Assembly (NCBI RefSeq): GCF_004023625.1
Contig: NZ_RPDJ01000001.1
Location: 124,001-188,000, forward strand
DNA from: Streptomyces cavernae
GTDB taxonomy: Bacteria > Actinomycetota > Actinomycetes > Streptomycetales > Streptomycetaceae
DNA length: 64,000 bases
Reading direction: 5' to 3'
Made by a program: the position numbers and the translations under genes. Below the pieces are notes generated by a model, which saw only the letters and a program-made list of their open reading frames with translations, was not told the origin of the DNA and searched no databases. Below are positions 1 to 8,484 of this stretch, one piece after another; position 1 is the first letter of the stretch, and every line of letters starts with the position of its first letter.

Positions 1-564
1 GCGAACCTCGTCGCCGACGCCCAGCTCGCCGCGACCTCCGCACCCGAGAAGGGCGGGGCCCAGATCGCGCTGATGAACCCGGGCGGGGTCCGCGCGGATC
101 TGGTGTACGCCACCTCGACGGGCGGCGAGGCACCCGGCGAGATCACCTACGCGGAGGCCTTCGCCGTGCAACCCTTCGCCGGGACCCTCGTCTCCGTGGA
201 CCTGACGGGAGCACAGATCGAGAAGATCCTCGAGGAGCAGTTCAACGACTCCGGCACCCGGGCGCCCACCCTCATCCTGGGCGTGTCCAAGGGCCTGACC
301 TACTCCTACTCCCGCAGCGCCCCCGTCGGTGACCGCATCGACCCGGCGACGGTCAAGCTCAACGGCGAGACGCTGAAGCCCGACGCCACCTACCGCGTCA
401 CCGCCAACACCTTCCTCGCGGCGGGCGGCGACGGCTTCACCACCTTCGCCCGGGGCAGCGACCCGGTCGGCGGCGGCGACGACATCGCGGCGCTGACCGA
501 CCACCTCACCGCCCAGAGCCCGGTGGCGCCTCCGGGCACCGACCGGGTGACCGAACTGCCCTGA
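1..564 (+). CDS. 5'-nucleotidase / metallophosphatase, C-terminal part (cut by window edge)
   Basis: This is the C-terminal ~187 residues of a secreted 5'-nucleotidase or UshA-type enzyme; the start lies outside the window. The visible part fits the 5'-nucleotidase C-terminal domain, which binds the nucleotide base: the stretch NPGGVRADL near the left end, then TYAEAFAVQPFAGTLVSVDLTG, and near the end the substrate-loop motif FLAAGGDGF. The family hydrolyses nucleoside 5'-phosphates or related phosphoesters outside the cell to salvage nucleosides and phosphate. The N-terminal metallophosphatase domain with the metal ligands cannot be seen, so the exact substrate is open. A strong hairpin follows the stop codon. 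Confidence 0.85.
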   Translation, partial: ANLVADAQLAATSAPEKGGAQIALMNPGGVRADLVYATSTGGEAPGEITYAEAFAVQPFAGTLVSVDLTGAQIEKILEEQFNDSGTRAPTLILGVSKGLTYSYSRSAPVGDRIDPATVKLNGETLKPDATYRVTANTFLAAGGDGFTTFARGSDPVGGGDDIAALTDHLTAQSPVAPPGTDRVTELP

Positions 565-576
565 CGGGCACCCCTC

Positions 577-623
577 GTTGAGGCGCCGTTCCCGGCCCTT
601 CCCCACCGGGACGGCGCCTCAAC
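577..623. terminator. Long GC-rich hairpin after the 5'-nucleotidase gene
   Basis: A 13-bp perfect stem GTTGAGGCGCCGT (577-589) pairs with 611-623, and an inner TCCCGG/CCGGGA stem extends it. No T-tract follows, as is usual in Streptomyces. It sits 13 nt after the stop codon and probably ends transcription of the nucleotidase gene. Confidence 0.75.
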
Positions 624-803
624 ACCGACACGTACACGCCGCCGGACCCGGCCCGCCGACAGCCCACGGGCAAGGAGATGGGGGCGTATAGGACAAAAAT
701 TCGCCGTGTGGATCAAGGAATATCCGGGCGGAGGTCCTTGGCTGTGTCTGCTGAGATACGTGGAACCAGACACAGGAAGACCTCCGGAAGGGGACTGGAG
801 ACG

Positions 804-1694
804 ATGAGCGACGTCACGACGGAGTACAGGCTCGGCGGGCTGAAGACAGCGGTCGGACGCCACGGCATCTGGAGCTTCGAACTGCGCGCGGACGAACCGG
901 AACGACGCGGCGAGCTCATCGAGGCCGCCGCCGAACTCGACGAACTCGGATACGGCGCCGTCTGGTTGGGCGGCAGCAGCGGCGTGCGGCACGCCGTACC
1001 ACTGATCGAGGCCACGTCCCGGCTGACCGTGGCCACCGGGATCCTCAGCATCTGGCAGTACGAGGCCGCCGACACCGCGGCGCGTTTCGCCGAGGTCGAG
1101 GCCGCCCACCCCGGCCGGTTCCTGCTCGGCCTCGGCGTGAGCCACGCCAAGCTGGCAGAGCAGTACCGGCGCCCCTACGCGGCCATGGCCGGCTATCTGG
1201 ACGCCCTGGACGCCGCCGGGGTGCCCGCCGAGCGCCGGGTGCTGGCCGCCCTCGGCCCCAAGATGCTGAAGCTGTCCGGCGACCAGGCCGCCGGCTCGCA
1301 CCCGTACCTGGTCACCCCCGAACACACCGCGGACGCCCGGGAGATCCTCGGCGAACAACCCCTGCTCGCACCGGAGCTGAAGGTCGTCCTGGAAACCGAC
1401 CCGGACCGTGCCCGCACCCTCGCCCGCGGCAGCCTCGCGATGTACCTCGAACTGCCGAACTACACCAACAACTTCCTGCGCTACGGCTTCACCGACGACG
1501 ACTTCGCCGACGGCGGCAGCGACCGGCTGATCGACGCGCTCTTCGCCTGGGGCGACGAGGACCGGATCCGCACCCGGATCGCGGACTTCCACGCCGCGGG
1601 CGCGGACCACGTGGCCCTCCAGGTGGTCACCGGCCAGTCGCGGAACGGCCTCCCGCGCGCCGAATGGCGACGCGTGGCCGACCTGCTGGCCTGA
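804..1694 (+). CDS. LLM-class (F420-dependent type) oxidoreductase
   Basis: A 296-residue TIM-barrel protein of the luciferase-like monooxygenase superfamily. In actinobacteria many members use F420 and act on xenobiotics or secondary metabolites. Supporting features are the N-terminal ELRADEPERR...LDELGYGAVWLGG strand-helix unit, the segment LTVATGILSIWQY, and the motif HPGRFLLGLGVSH, typical of this TIGR03620-like subgroup. The start chosen is ATG 804 with GGAAGGGG and GGAG upstream; the frame is open further up to 678 but that extension is not family-like. It stands alone between two unrelated genes. The cofactor is inferred from the family, and the substrate is unknown. Confidence 0.85.
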   Translation: MSDVTTEYRLGGLKTAVGRHGIWSFELRADEPERRGELIEAAAELDELGYGAVWLGGSSGVRHAVPLIEATSRLTVATGILSIWQYEAADTAARFAEVEAAHPGRFLLGLGVSHAKLAEQYRRPYAAMAGYLDALDAAGVPAERRVLAALGPKMLKLSGDQAAGSHPYLVTPEHTADAREILGEQPLLAPELKVVLETDPDRARTLARGSLAMYLELPNYTNNFLRYGFTDDDFADGGSDRLIDALFAWGDEDRIRTRIADFHAAGADHVALQVVTGQSRNGLPRAEWRRVADLLA

Positions 1695-1770
1695 CCCGCA
1701 CGGCGACAACTGCGCAACAGTCCTCCGCTTGGGCTGGGCAGGCCCGGCGCCGGATGTGAGGGTGGCGCGC

Positions 1771-3234
1771 ATGATGTCACGCACCGCCCTCGCGTCCCTC
1801 GCCGTCAGCTGCGTCGCGCTCACCGGGCTCACCGGATGCGGCGACGACGGGCAGGCCCGCGAGTCCGCCTCGCGGGCACCCACGGCCGGAGCCGGGGTGC
1901 CCGCCGCGCCCACCGAGAGCCGGGCGCCGGCCCGCGGCAAGGGTTCCAAGGACCCCGACGACATCAACGGCGACGGGTACCGCGACCTCGTCGTGCCCGT
2001 CACCATGGGCGCCACACCGGACAACCCCGGTGGCATCGAGCAACAACTCGGCGTCGTCTACGGGTCCGCCAAGGGGCCCGATCCCGCGACGCGCACCGTC
2101 CACTCACGCGGCGACCTGGGCCTGCCCGACCCGATGGACGGGGCGGCCCAGAGCCACGGCCTGCCCGCCGGCTCGGTGACCACGGCCGACCTCGACGGCG
2201 ACGGCTACCCGGACTTCGCCACGACGACCGCCACGGGCCAGGAGCTGCAGGACGCTCAGGTCATCGCTCGACGCAACACCCTGTATGTGGCCTGGGGCAG
2301 CCCCGGCGGGCCCACCGGTGAGACGGCGACCGCCGTGCGGCTGCCACAGAGCGCCGCCAAACTGGGCGTGGAGTCCGTGGTACGCGGCGACTTCGACGGG
2401 GACGGCCACCACGACCTCGCGGCGCTCGCCGCCAACCAGTCGTCCACCGTGGTGCTGTACGGACCGTTCACCCGCGCCGGTGCACCCGCCCGCACCGACA
2501 CCAGCCTGCCGTGGGCGGACGGAACCCTCGTCGCGGACGACATCGACCCCACCGGCGAGCCCCGCGCCACCTCCCTGCTGCTCCACGAAATCAGCGACGG
2601 AGAGCAGTCCGGCAACACCCTGTACCAGGCCACCACCGGCCGGGGCCTGTCCGCGAACGGCAGACAACTCCGCCTCGGCAACACCCACGCGTTCGGCGAC
2701 TTCGACGGCGACGGACGACGTGACCTGGCCATCGGCGACAGCGGCAGCCGCAACGACGAGCCCGGCTACGAGACGGAGGGCCCCGAAGTGGACGGCTCGC
2801 TCGCCGTGTATCCCGGCGACGGCGGCCAACCGGTCACCCACCGGCTGCCCGAAGCCCCCGACGGCCGCAGGACCGACTACGGGCCCGGTGGTATCGCGGC
2901 CGCCGACCCGGACGGCGACGGCCGCGACGGCATCCTCGTCGCCACCTACGAGGGCGCCACGCTGATCGACGGCGAGCGGCGTACCTCCGTACTGCGTGAA
3001 GGGCCCGCCAGGACGGAGGGCGAGAAGACGCCCGCGAAATGGCGGCACGCCCGGCCCGCGGGGGCCGCCGACTTCGACGGCGACGGCAAGGACGAACTGA
3101 TCCTCAACTGGGCCCCGGGCAGTTTGTTCGGCTACTACGGCGAGTACCCCACGTACTGGTGGATCACCGACGGCGCGACGTCCCGGGACAAGACGTCCTT
3201 CAGGACCACGGGATTCGCCCCGGGCGGATCCTGA
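1771..3234 (+). CDS. FG-GAP/VCBS repeat lipoprotein (predicted beta-propeller)
   Basis: A 487-residue exported lipoprotein. The N-terminus is a short hydrophobic signal ending in a lipobox at ALTGLTGC (Cys23 counting from ATG 1771). Six calcium-type motifs repeat along the chain: DINGDGYRDL, DLDGDGYPDF, DFDGDGHHDL, DFDGDGRRDL, DPDGDGRDGI and DFDGDGKDEL. This matches the FG-GAP/VCBS repeat family, which folds as a seven-bladed propeller seen in integrin alpha chains and bacterial surface proteins. No catalytic domain is present, so it is probably a surface binding or structural protein. The start at 1771 is chosen because the signal peptide begins there and GAGGGTG lies upstream. A bidirectional terminator follows. 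Confidence 0.85.
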   Translation: MMSRTALASLAVSCVALTGLTGCGDDGQARESASRAPTAGAGVPAAPTESRAPARGKGSKDPDDINGDGYRDLVVPVTMGATPDNPGGIEQQLGVVYGSAKGPDPATRTVHSRGDLGLPDPMDGAAQSHGLPAGSVTTADLDGDGYPDFATTTATGQELQDAQVIARRNTLYVAWGSPGGPTGETATAVRLPQSAAKLGVESVVRGDFDGDGHHDLAALAANQSSTVVLYGPFTRAGAPARTDTSLPWADGTLVADDIDPTGEPRATSLLLHEISDGEQSGNTLYQATTGRGLSANGRQLRLGNTHAFGDFDGDGRRDLAIGDSGSRNDEPGYETEGPEVDGSLAVYPGDGGQPVTHRLPEAPDGRRTDYGPGGIAAADPDGDGRDGILVATYEGATLIDGERRTSVLREGPARTEGEKTPAKWRHARPAGAADFDGDGKDELILNWAPGSLFGYYGEYPTYWWITDGATSRDKTSFRTTGFAPGGS

Positions 3235-3247
3235 GCCGGACGAGGAA

Positions 3248-3276
3248 GGGCCCCGCCGCGGGAGGCGGCGGGGCCC
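3248..3276. terminator. Bidirectional terminator between convergent genes
   Basis: A perfect 12-bp stem GGGCCCCGCCGC (3248-3259) pairs with 3265-3276 across a 5-nt loop. It lies between the convergent stop codons of the FG-GAP lipoprotein and the GH43-AbfB gene, so it can serve both. Confidence 0.85.
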
Positions 3277-3298
3277 GGAGCCGTCAGGACCGTGCGGA

Positions 3299-4744
3299 CT
3301 ACTCCGCGTAGAAGGTCGCGTCCTCACGGTCGACGGTCGTGCTGACCGGCTGGATGTACATCAGGTTGTTGTAGTGCCGGACGTAGCGGCCGGGGAAGTT
3401 GTACGACTCGAAGGAGACGCCGGCCGCGGAGTCGGCTAGGCCCGCCTGCCGGGTGAACGTCGCGTCGTTCTTGAAGAGAGTGGTGCCGTCGTTCTTCTCC
3501 ACCCACAGCTCGTAGTTCTTGTGCCGCAGGTAGTAGCCGGGGAAGTTCGCCGACTCCAGGGACACCGTGCCGCTGCCCGCCAGACCCGGGACGATCCGGA
3601 ACTGCGAGTCGGCGAGGTTGGCGACGTTCGCTTCGAGCTTCGCCCGGTACTCCCAGTGACGGATGAAACGGTTCGGGTAGTTGTACGAGGAGAAGCGGAC
3701 CGGGGTGAGACCGTCGGCCACCGGGATGCCGAAGTTGGGTGTGCCGTCGGCGTTCCAGTACAGCTTCTGGTAACGGGTGCGGCGGTTGGGGTCGTTGAGC
3801 GGGTCGCCGCTGATGTCCTTGTAGTTGCGGTCGTGGTAGACGAGGATGTCCGACTTTCCGTCCTCGGAGACCGTGAAGGTGTTGTGGCCGGGACCGTACT
3901 GTCCGGTCGCGTCGTTGCTCTTGAAGACCGGCTGGGACGTCTTGGTCCAGGACGCCGGGTCCATCAGGTTGGCGGTGGCGTTGGCGGTCAGCAGGCCGAG
4001 GCAGTAGTTGGCGTCGGTGGCACTGGCGGAGAAGGCCATGAAGACCTTGCCGTTCTTCTGGATGACGGCCGGGCCCTCGTTGACCCGGTGGCCGACGGTC
4101 TCCCAGGAGTAGGTGGGGGTGGAGATCCGCACCGGGGTGCCGCTGATGGTCCACGGGTTGGACATCGGAGCCAGGTAGAGGTTGGTGCCGCTGCCGACGG
4201 CCGGGTCGTTCTGCGCCCAGCTCAGGTAGCGCGTGCCGTTGTGGACGAAGGTCGTGGCGTCCAGGGAGAAGGTGTCCAGCGGCAGTGCGATGCGGCCCTT
4301 CTCGGTCCAGGTGCCGGTCAGCGGGTTTGCGGCGCTGGTCTCCAGGACGTACGGGCGGATCTTCCAGATGTCGTTGGACGAGCCCGCGGCGAAGTACACG
4401 TACCACTTGCCGTCGATGAAGTGGATCTCCGGCGCCCAGATGTGGGCGCCCATCTCACCGCTGGCGTGCTTGGTCCAGATGGTGGTCTCGGCTGCCGTGG
4501 CGAGGCCCTGAAGCGTGGTGGCCCGGCGCATCACGATCTTGTCGTAGGCGGGCACGGTGGCCGTGAAGTAGTAGTAGCCGTCGGTGTGTTTGTAGATGTG
4601 CGGATCCGCGCGCTGTTCGGCGATCGGGTTGGTGAAGGTCACCGCGGGGGAGGCGGGGGCGGCGGCATGGGCGGGTGTGCCGGTGGTCAGCAGGGCCAGC
4701 GCGGCGAGCACCGCCGTCAGTACGCGGACGACGAGACGTCTCAT
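3299..4744 (-). CDS. Secreted GH43 alpha-L-arabinofuranosidase with C-terminal AbfB (CBM42) module
   Basis: A 481-residue secreted glycosidase. A signal peptide ends near TPAHA (residue 27). The five-bladed GH43 domain follows. The three expected carboxylates are visible: Asp47 in RADPHIY (base), Asp162 in SLDATTF (pKa modulator) and Glu223 in VNEGPAV (acid). From about residue 345 an AbfB/CBM42 arabinose-binding trefoil begins, with repeats of the type SSYNYPNRFIRHW, SANFPGYYLRHKN and SYNFPGRYVRHYN. This two-module layout is that of streptomycete exo-1,5-alpha-L-arabinofuranosidases, so arabinan or arabinoxylan side chains are the likely substrate. ATG 4744 is chosen because GGGAG lies just upstream and it begins the signal peptide. 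It is the second gene of an operon, 44 nt after the neighbouring GH43 gene. Confidence 0.9.
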   Translation of the reverse strand: MRRLVVRVLTAVLAALALLTTGTPAHAAAPASPAVTFTNPIAEQRADPHIYKHTDGYYYFTATVPAYDKIVMRRATTLQGLATAAETTIWTKHASGEMGAHIWAPEIHFIDGKWYVYFAAGSSNDIWKIRPYVLETSAANPLTGTWTEKGRIALPLDTFSLDATTFVHNGTRYLSWAQNDPAVGSGTNLYLAPMSNPWTISGTPVRISTPTYSWETVGHRVNEGPAVIQKNGKVFMAFSASATDANYCLGLLTANATANLMDPASWTKTSQPVFKSNDATGQYGPGHNTFTVSEDGKSDILVYHDRNYKDISGDPLNDPNRRTRYQKLYWNADGTPNFGIPVADGLTPVRFSSYNYPNRFIRHWEYRAKLEANVANLADSQFRIVPGLAGSGTVSLESANFPGYYLRHKNYELWVEKNDGTTLFKNDATFTRQAGLADSAAGVSFESYNFPGRYVRHYNNLMYIQPVSTTVDREDATFYAE

Positions 4745-4788
4745 GGGTGTGGGTACTCCCGGGATCAGGTCCGGCCAGGTCGGTCGGA

Positions 4789-6276
4789 TCAGGTGGTGGG
4801 CTGCAGGCGCCACTGCTGGCAGTTGTTGTTCAGCCAGGTCCACTGGCGTACGTCGGTGCCGTTCGCCGTACCGCAGTCGGCGACGTCCGCGACCTTTCCG
4901 GTGGACTCGTTCACGATGCGCACGTGGTCACCGGTGGCCGTGTAGACCAGGCGGTACTTCTGGCAGTTGTTGTTCAGCCAGGACCACTGACGGATGTCCG
5001 CGCCGTCGGCAGTCGAGCAGTCCGCGACGTCCATCACCTTCCCGGTGGCCACGTTCACCAGCCGGTTGGTGTCGTTGCCCTGGTCCTCGATGCGCCACTT
5101 CTGGTTGGCGCCGCCGTTGCACGACCACTGGAAGATGTTGGTGCCGTCCGCGGTGTTGCCGCCCGAGACGTCGAGGCACTTGCCGCTGTTGCGGTTCACC
5201 AGCGTGTACGCGGTCGGGGTCGCCGCGGTCTCCCCGGCGGGACCGGCGAGCGTGGTACCGGTGGCGACCGGGGTGCCGAAGTTGGGCGTGCCGTCCGCGT
5301 TCCAGGTGAACTTCTGCGCCCGCGTGGTGCGTCCGTTACCACAGCCTCCGTTGGAGGCGTTGTTGGCGTGGTACACGATCCAGTTCTCCGTACCGTCCGG
5401 CGAGGTGAAGAACCCGTTGTGGCCCGGCCCGTACACACCGGCGGCGTCATTGCGTTGGAAGACCGGAGTCTGCTTCTTCGTCCACGAGGCAGGGTTCAGC
5501 GGATAGCCGCCGGTCAGTTCGAGCTGCCCCAGCTTGTAGTCCGGGGTCTGGCAGAAGCTGGCGGAGAAGGAGAGGAAGGTCCGGCCGTCGTGGTAGAGCG
5601 GCTCGGGGCCCTCGTTGACCGGGTTGCCGGAGGTCTCCCAGCTCAGTGTCGGGCTGGAGATGATGGTGAAGTTGGAACTCGCGAGCGTGTACGGGTTGCT
5701 CAGCGGCGCGATGACCAGGCTCTGGGTACTGCCGCCGATGAAGCCGCTGCCCACCAGGTACAGGTTGTTGTCGTGCTTGAGTACGGAGGCGTCGATGAGC
5801 CAGCCGCCGGGCGTCAGGTTGGAGCCGGTGAGGATGTTCTTGTAGGTGTAGGGACCCATGGGGTCGGTGCCGGCACTCTCCAGCACATGGGTGCGCTGGG
5901 TGTCGCAACAGGCGGCTCCGCTCTGCGCGGCCGAGTAGTAGAGGTACCACTTGCCGTTCAGGAAGTGGATCTCCGGTGCCCAGATGTTCGCGTTGCGCCC
6001 GGCAGTGGTGTCCGACCACACCTGCACGCTGGGCGCGGTGGCGAGTCCGGCGAGCGTGGGGGACTTGCGCATGGTCAGTGTGTTGGTGAACGAGGTCGTG
6101 ATCAAGTAGTAGTTGCCGTTGTAGAACTCCAGCCAGGGATCGGCGCCCTTCTGCGCCTTGATGGGATTGGTGTACGGCCGGCCCTCCGCCGCGACGGAGG
6201 CCGGGCTGCTCACAAGTGAAGCGAGCAGGGCCAGCAACGCTGACCCCAGGACGAACCAGTGGCGCGTGCGGAACAC
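4789..6276 (-). CDS. Secreted GH43 glycosidase with C-terminal ricin-type lectin (CBM13) module
   Basis: A 495-residue secreted enzyme. The signal peptide ends about SPASVAA (residue 30). The GH43 domain shows Asp46 in GADPWLE, Asp162 in LIDASVL and Glu222 in VNEGPEP as the likely catalytic set. From about residue 360 a ricin B-type beta-trefoil has three repeats closing in NQKW, CQKY and CQQW. It probably acts on arabinose-containing polysaccharide, with the lectin holding it to xylan or galactan. GTG 6276 is preferred since GGAAGGGA lies 9 nt upstream; an ATG at 6318 lacks a ribosome site. It is the first gene of a two-gene operon with the AbfB-bearing GH43. The two catalytic domains are clearly related, but the binding modules differ. 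Confidence 0.88.
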   Translation of the reverse strand: MFRTRHWFVLGSALLALLASLVSSPASVAAEGRPYTNPIKAQKGADPWLEFYNGNYYLITTSFTNTLTMRKSPTLAGLATAPSVQVWSDTTAGRNANIWAPEIHFLNGKWYLYYSAAQSGAACCDTQRTHVLESAGTDPMGPYTYKNILTGSNLTPGGWLIDASVLKHDNNLYLVGSGFIGGSTQSLVIAPLSNPYTLASSNFTIISSPTLSWETSGNPVNEGPEPLYHDGRTFLSFSASFCQTPDYKLGQLELTGGYPLNPASWTKKQTPVFQRNDAAGVYGPGHNGFFTSPDGTENWIVYHANNASNGGCGNGRTTRAQKFTWNADGTPNFGTPVATGTTLAGPAGETAATPTAYTLVNRNSGKCLDVSGGNTADGTNIFQWSCNGGANQKWRIEDQGNDTNRLVNVATGKVMDVADCSTADGADIRQWSWLNNNCQKYRLVYTATGDHVRIVNESTGKVADVADCGTANGTDVRQWTWLNNNCQQWRLQPTT

Positions 6277-6613
6277 GAGCGGGTCCCTTCCGACAAGGTT
6301 GTCCGGCATTTCGAACAATGTGCGGAACTTCGACCAGAAGGTAAGGGTGGGGCCCTAACCGGTCAATGGTTCTGACGAGGTGGATTTGGTTTTCTGTTGT
6401 GTAAAGGATCGGTGGCGCACGAGTGGCGGCGTCCGCGCTACTGCCGTGAGCAATCCCGTAGTTGCCGGACGGAAAGTAGGGCGCGAGCTTCTTCGCGGGG
6501 GGCGGCGCTGCCCGCAGCGGGTTGTCCACCGTCCGCGGCACTAGGTTGGTGGTGGACCACCTTGACGAAGAGGGGCCAACGCCCGTGCAGTGCAAAGCAG
6601 TAGAAGGGAAGAC
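6277..6613. promoter_or_regulatory. Divergent intergenic region between GH43 operon and beta-lactamase
   Basis: This 337-bp gap must hold the promoters for the leftward GH43 operon and the rightward beta-lactamase gene. It is less GC-rich in its left third. The clearest signal is an inverted repeat GGTGGT-GG-ACCACC at 6548-6561, about 50 nt before the beta-lactamase start, which could be an operator. I could not assign -35/-10 boxes with confidence, and I see no coding sequence here. Confidence 0.45.
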
Positions 6614-7537
6614 ATGGTCTCGCGGACCACGGAACTACGCACCTCCCGCCGCTCGTTACTGGCCCTGGGAGCGGGAGCCGCACTGGCCGCGGCGGTGACC
6701 GCCACGGACGCCTCGGCGGCACCGCGTCAACAACGGGGGGACACCTCCCGGAAGTGGGCGGCCCTGGAGCGGCAACACTCCGCACGGCTGGGCGTCTTCG
6801 CCCTGGACACCGCCACCGGCGCCACCGTGCGGCACCGCGCCGGAGAACTCTTCCCGGTCTGCTCCGTCGCCAAGACAGTCGCGGTCGGAGCCGTCCTCAG
6901 GGACCTCGACCGCGACGGGGAGTTCCTCGCCCGCCGCATCCGGTACACCGCCGCGGACGTCGAGAACGCGGGCCATGCCCCGATCACCGGCACGCCCGAG
7001 CACATCGCGGACGGCATGACCGTCGCGGAACTCTGCGCCGCCGCCATCACCCACAGCGACAACGCCGCCATGAACCTCCTGCTGCGCGAACTCGGCGGCC
7101 CGACCGAGGTCACCCGCTTCTGCCGCTCGATCGGGGACCCGACGACCCGGCTCGACCGGTACGAGCCCGACCTGAACTCGGCCGAGCCCTGGCGCGTGGC
7201 CGACACCACCAGCCCCCTCGCCATCGCACGGACCTACGCCCGGCTCACCCTCGGCGACGCGCTCGAACCCAAGGACCGTGCACAGTTGACGGGTTGGCTG
7301 TTGGCGAACACGACCGGCGCCAACCGCCTGCGCGCGGGCCTCCCGGCGGACTGGACGCTGGCCGAGAAGACGGGCACCGGCGACTACGGCTCGACCCACG
7401 ACGTGGGCATTGCCTGGCCCCCGCACCGGGCGCCGATCGTGCTGGCCGTCCTGTCCACCAAGGCCGACGCCGAGGCACCGGCCGACGAGCCCCTGCTGGC
7501 CGAGGCGGCCGGGCTGATTGCGACCGCTGTGAGCTGA
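6614..7537 (+). CDS. bla: Class A beta-lactamase, Tat-exported
   Basis: A 307-residue serine beta-lactamase that hydrolyses beta-lactams outside the membrane. All class A signatures are present: Ser84 and Lys87 in CSVAKT (SxxK), HSDNA (SDN loop), EPDLN (omega-loop Glu) and EKTGTGDYG (KTG box). The N-terminus TSRRSLLALGAGAAL has a twin-arginine motif followed by a hydrophobic stretch, so export is probably by Tat. ATG 6614 has AGAAGGGAAG upstream. Class A enzymes of this size are common in Streptomyces chromosomes, and nothing marks it as recently acquired. A palindrome lies about 50 nt upstream, but no regulator gene is adjacent. Confidence 0.93.
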   Translation: MVSRTTELRTSRRSLLALGAGAALAAAVTATDASAAPRQQRGDTSRKWAALERQHSARLGVFALDTATGATVRHRAGELFPVCSVAKTVAVGAVLRDLDRDGEFLARRIRYTAADVENAGHAPITGTPEHIADGMTVAELCAAAITHSDNAAMNLLLRELGGPTEVTRFCRSIGDPTTRLDRYEPDLNSAEPWRVADTTSPLAIARTYARLTLGDALEPKDRAQLTGWLLANTTGANRLRAGLPADWTLAEKTGTGDYGSTHDVGIAWPPHRAPIVLAVLSTKADAEAPADEPLLAEAAGLIATAVS

Positions 7538-7540
7538 CAC

Positions 7541-7567
7541 GGCCGGAGGGTCGTTCTCCGCCGGCCC
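7541..7567. terminator. Hairpin after the beta-lactamase gene
   Basis: GGCCGGAG and CTCCGCCGGCC pair imperfectly across a loop just after the stop codon at 7537. This is a probable terminator. Confidence 0.5.
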
Positions 7568-7740
7568 CGCCCCCGCTCGTCGAGCCGGAGGTGGCACCAC
7601 TGCCGCCGCTGATCTGCGGGCGGCCGCCCCGAGGCCCGGTCGAGGTCGCGGGCCGGGGTGGCCGGTCGCGAGCCGGGGCGGCAGTCGGGGGCCGGCCTGT
7701 CGGTGGCGGACAGTCCCTGGGGACCTCTGGCCGTGCCTCA

Positions 7741-7941
7741 GGGGTCCTTTCACTATGCCCGCCCGGGTCGCGTGGTCTGGCACCGCTCCCCCAAGCTCTC
7801 GGCTGCGCTCGAGCAGGGGGCACCCCCATCGCCGCGTTGCCAAAAGGTCCTGGTAGCTCCGCTACGAGGACCTTCCGGCGCCTTGCGATGCACGGCACCA
7901 GACCACGCGACCTGATCGGACGCTCATAGTGAAAGGACCCC
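7741..7941 (+). mobile_element. MITE family A, copy 1 (complete, 201 bp)
   Basis: This is a non-coding element with perfect terminal inverted repeats beginning GGGGTCCTTTCACTATG. It is flanked by a direct TCA duplication (7738-7740 and 7942-7944). Inside, a second pair of arms (GGTCGCGTGGTCTGG...) and a central hairpin GGTCCT.GTAGC/GCTACGAGGACC make almost the whole element foldable. A near-identical copy lies at 12486-12685 and a truncated one at 19215-19327. It has no open reading frame of its own and must be moved by a transposase encoded elsewhere. A 3-bp T-N-A target is known for part of the IS5 family, so that group is a candidate. The right TCA is also the stop codon of the neighbouring acetyltransferase gene. 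Confidence 0.85.
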
Positions 7942-8478
7942 TCAGTCGCCGACGCGCGGGCTGCGTCGTTCCACCAGTACGACATCGCGCCACCGGCCGT
8001 GGTGGCGGCCGATGCGTTCACGGATGCCGATCGCGCGGAAACCGGCGCGCTCGTGCAGTGCGAGGCTCGCGGTGTTCTCGGGGAAGATGCCGGACTGGAT
8101 CGTCCATATCCCGTCCGCCTCGGTGGACTCGATCAGCGCGTCCAGGAGGACCCGGGCCACGCCGCGCCCTCGGGCGTCGGGGTGGACGTACACGGAATGC
8201 TCCACCACACCTGCGTACGCGCAGCGGTCGGAGACCCGGGTGGCCGCGACCCAGCCCAGGACCCGGTCGTCAGTACCGTCCACGGCCACGAAGCGGTGGC
8301 CGGGCAGCTTGGACCTGTCGAAGGCCTCCCAGGTCGGCGGCTCGGTCTCGAAGGTGGCGTTGCCCTCGTCGATGCCCAACCGGTAGATCTCCAGGACCTG
8401 CTCCGCGTGGGTGGCGGTGAGAGGGACGACCCGCACCGGCTCGGCGTGCGTTCTCATCGGTGATCGACGATAGTCCAT
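7942..8478 (-). CDS. GNAT N-acetyltransferase, phosphinothricin/amino-acid type
   Basis: A 178-residue acetyltransferase of the GNAT fold. Motif A is visible as VHPDARGRGVARVLLDALIESTEADG, the acetyl-CoA pyrophosphate loop, followed by LHERAGFRAIGIRERIGRHHGRWRDV. This pattern is typical of the PAT/MnaT group, which acetylates phosphinothricin, methionine derivatives or related amino acids. Two starts are possible: ATG 8478 with GAAGGA very close, or ATG 8457 without a clear ribosome site. The stop codon TGA is formed by the 3-bp target duplication of the adjoining MITE, so the original C-terminus may have been changed. It is probably co-transcribed with the DUF6233 gene 6 nt upstream. Confidence 0.85.
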   Translation of the reverse strand: MDYRRSPMRTHAEPVRVVPLTATHAEQVLEIYRLGIDEGNATFETEPPTWEAFDRSKLPGHRFVAVDGTDDRVLGWVAATRVSDRCAYAGVVEHSVYVHPDARGRGVARVLLDALIESTEADGIWTIQSGIFPENTASLALHERAGFRAIGIRERIGRHHGRWRDVVLVERRSPRVGD

Positions 8479-8484
8479 GGTCCT

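Noticed and set aside
390..2036. Long reverse open frame over the LLM oxidoreductase gene
   Set aside because: The LLM frame has family motifs and a ribosome site; the reverse frame is a low-complexity shadow, as expected at this GC content.
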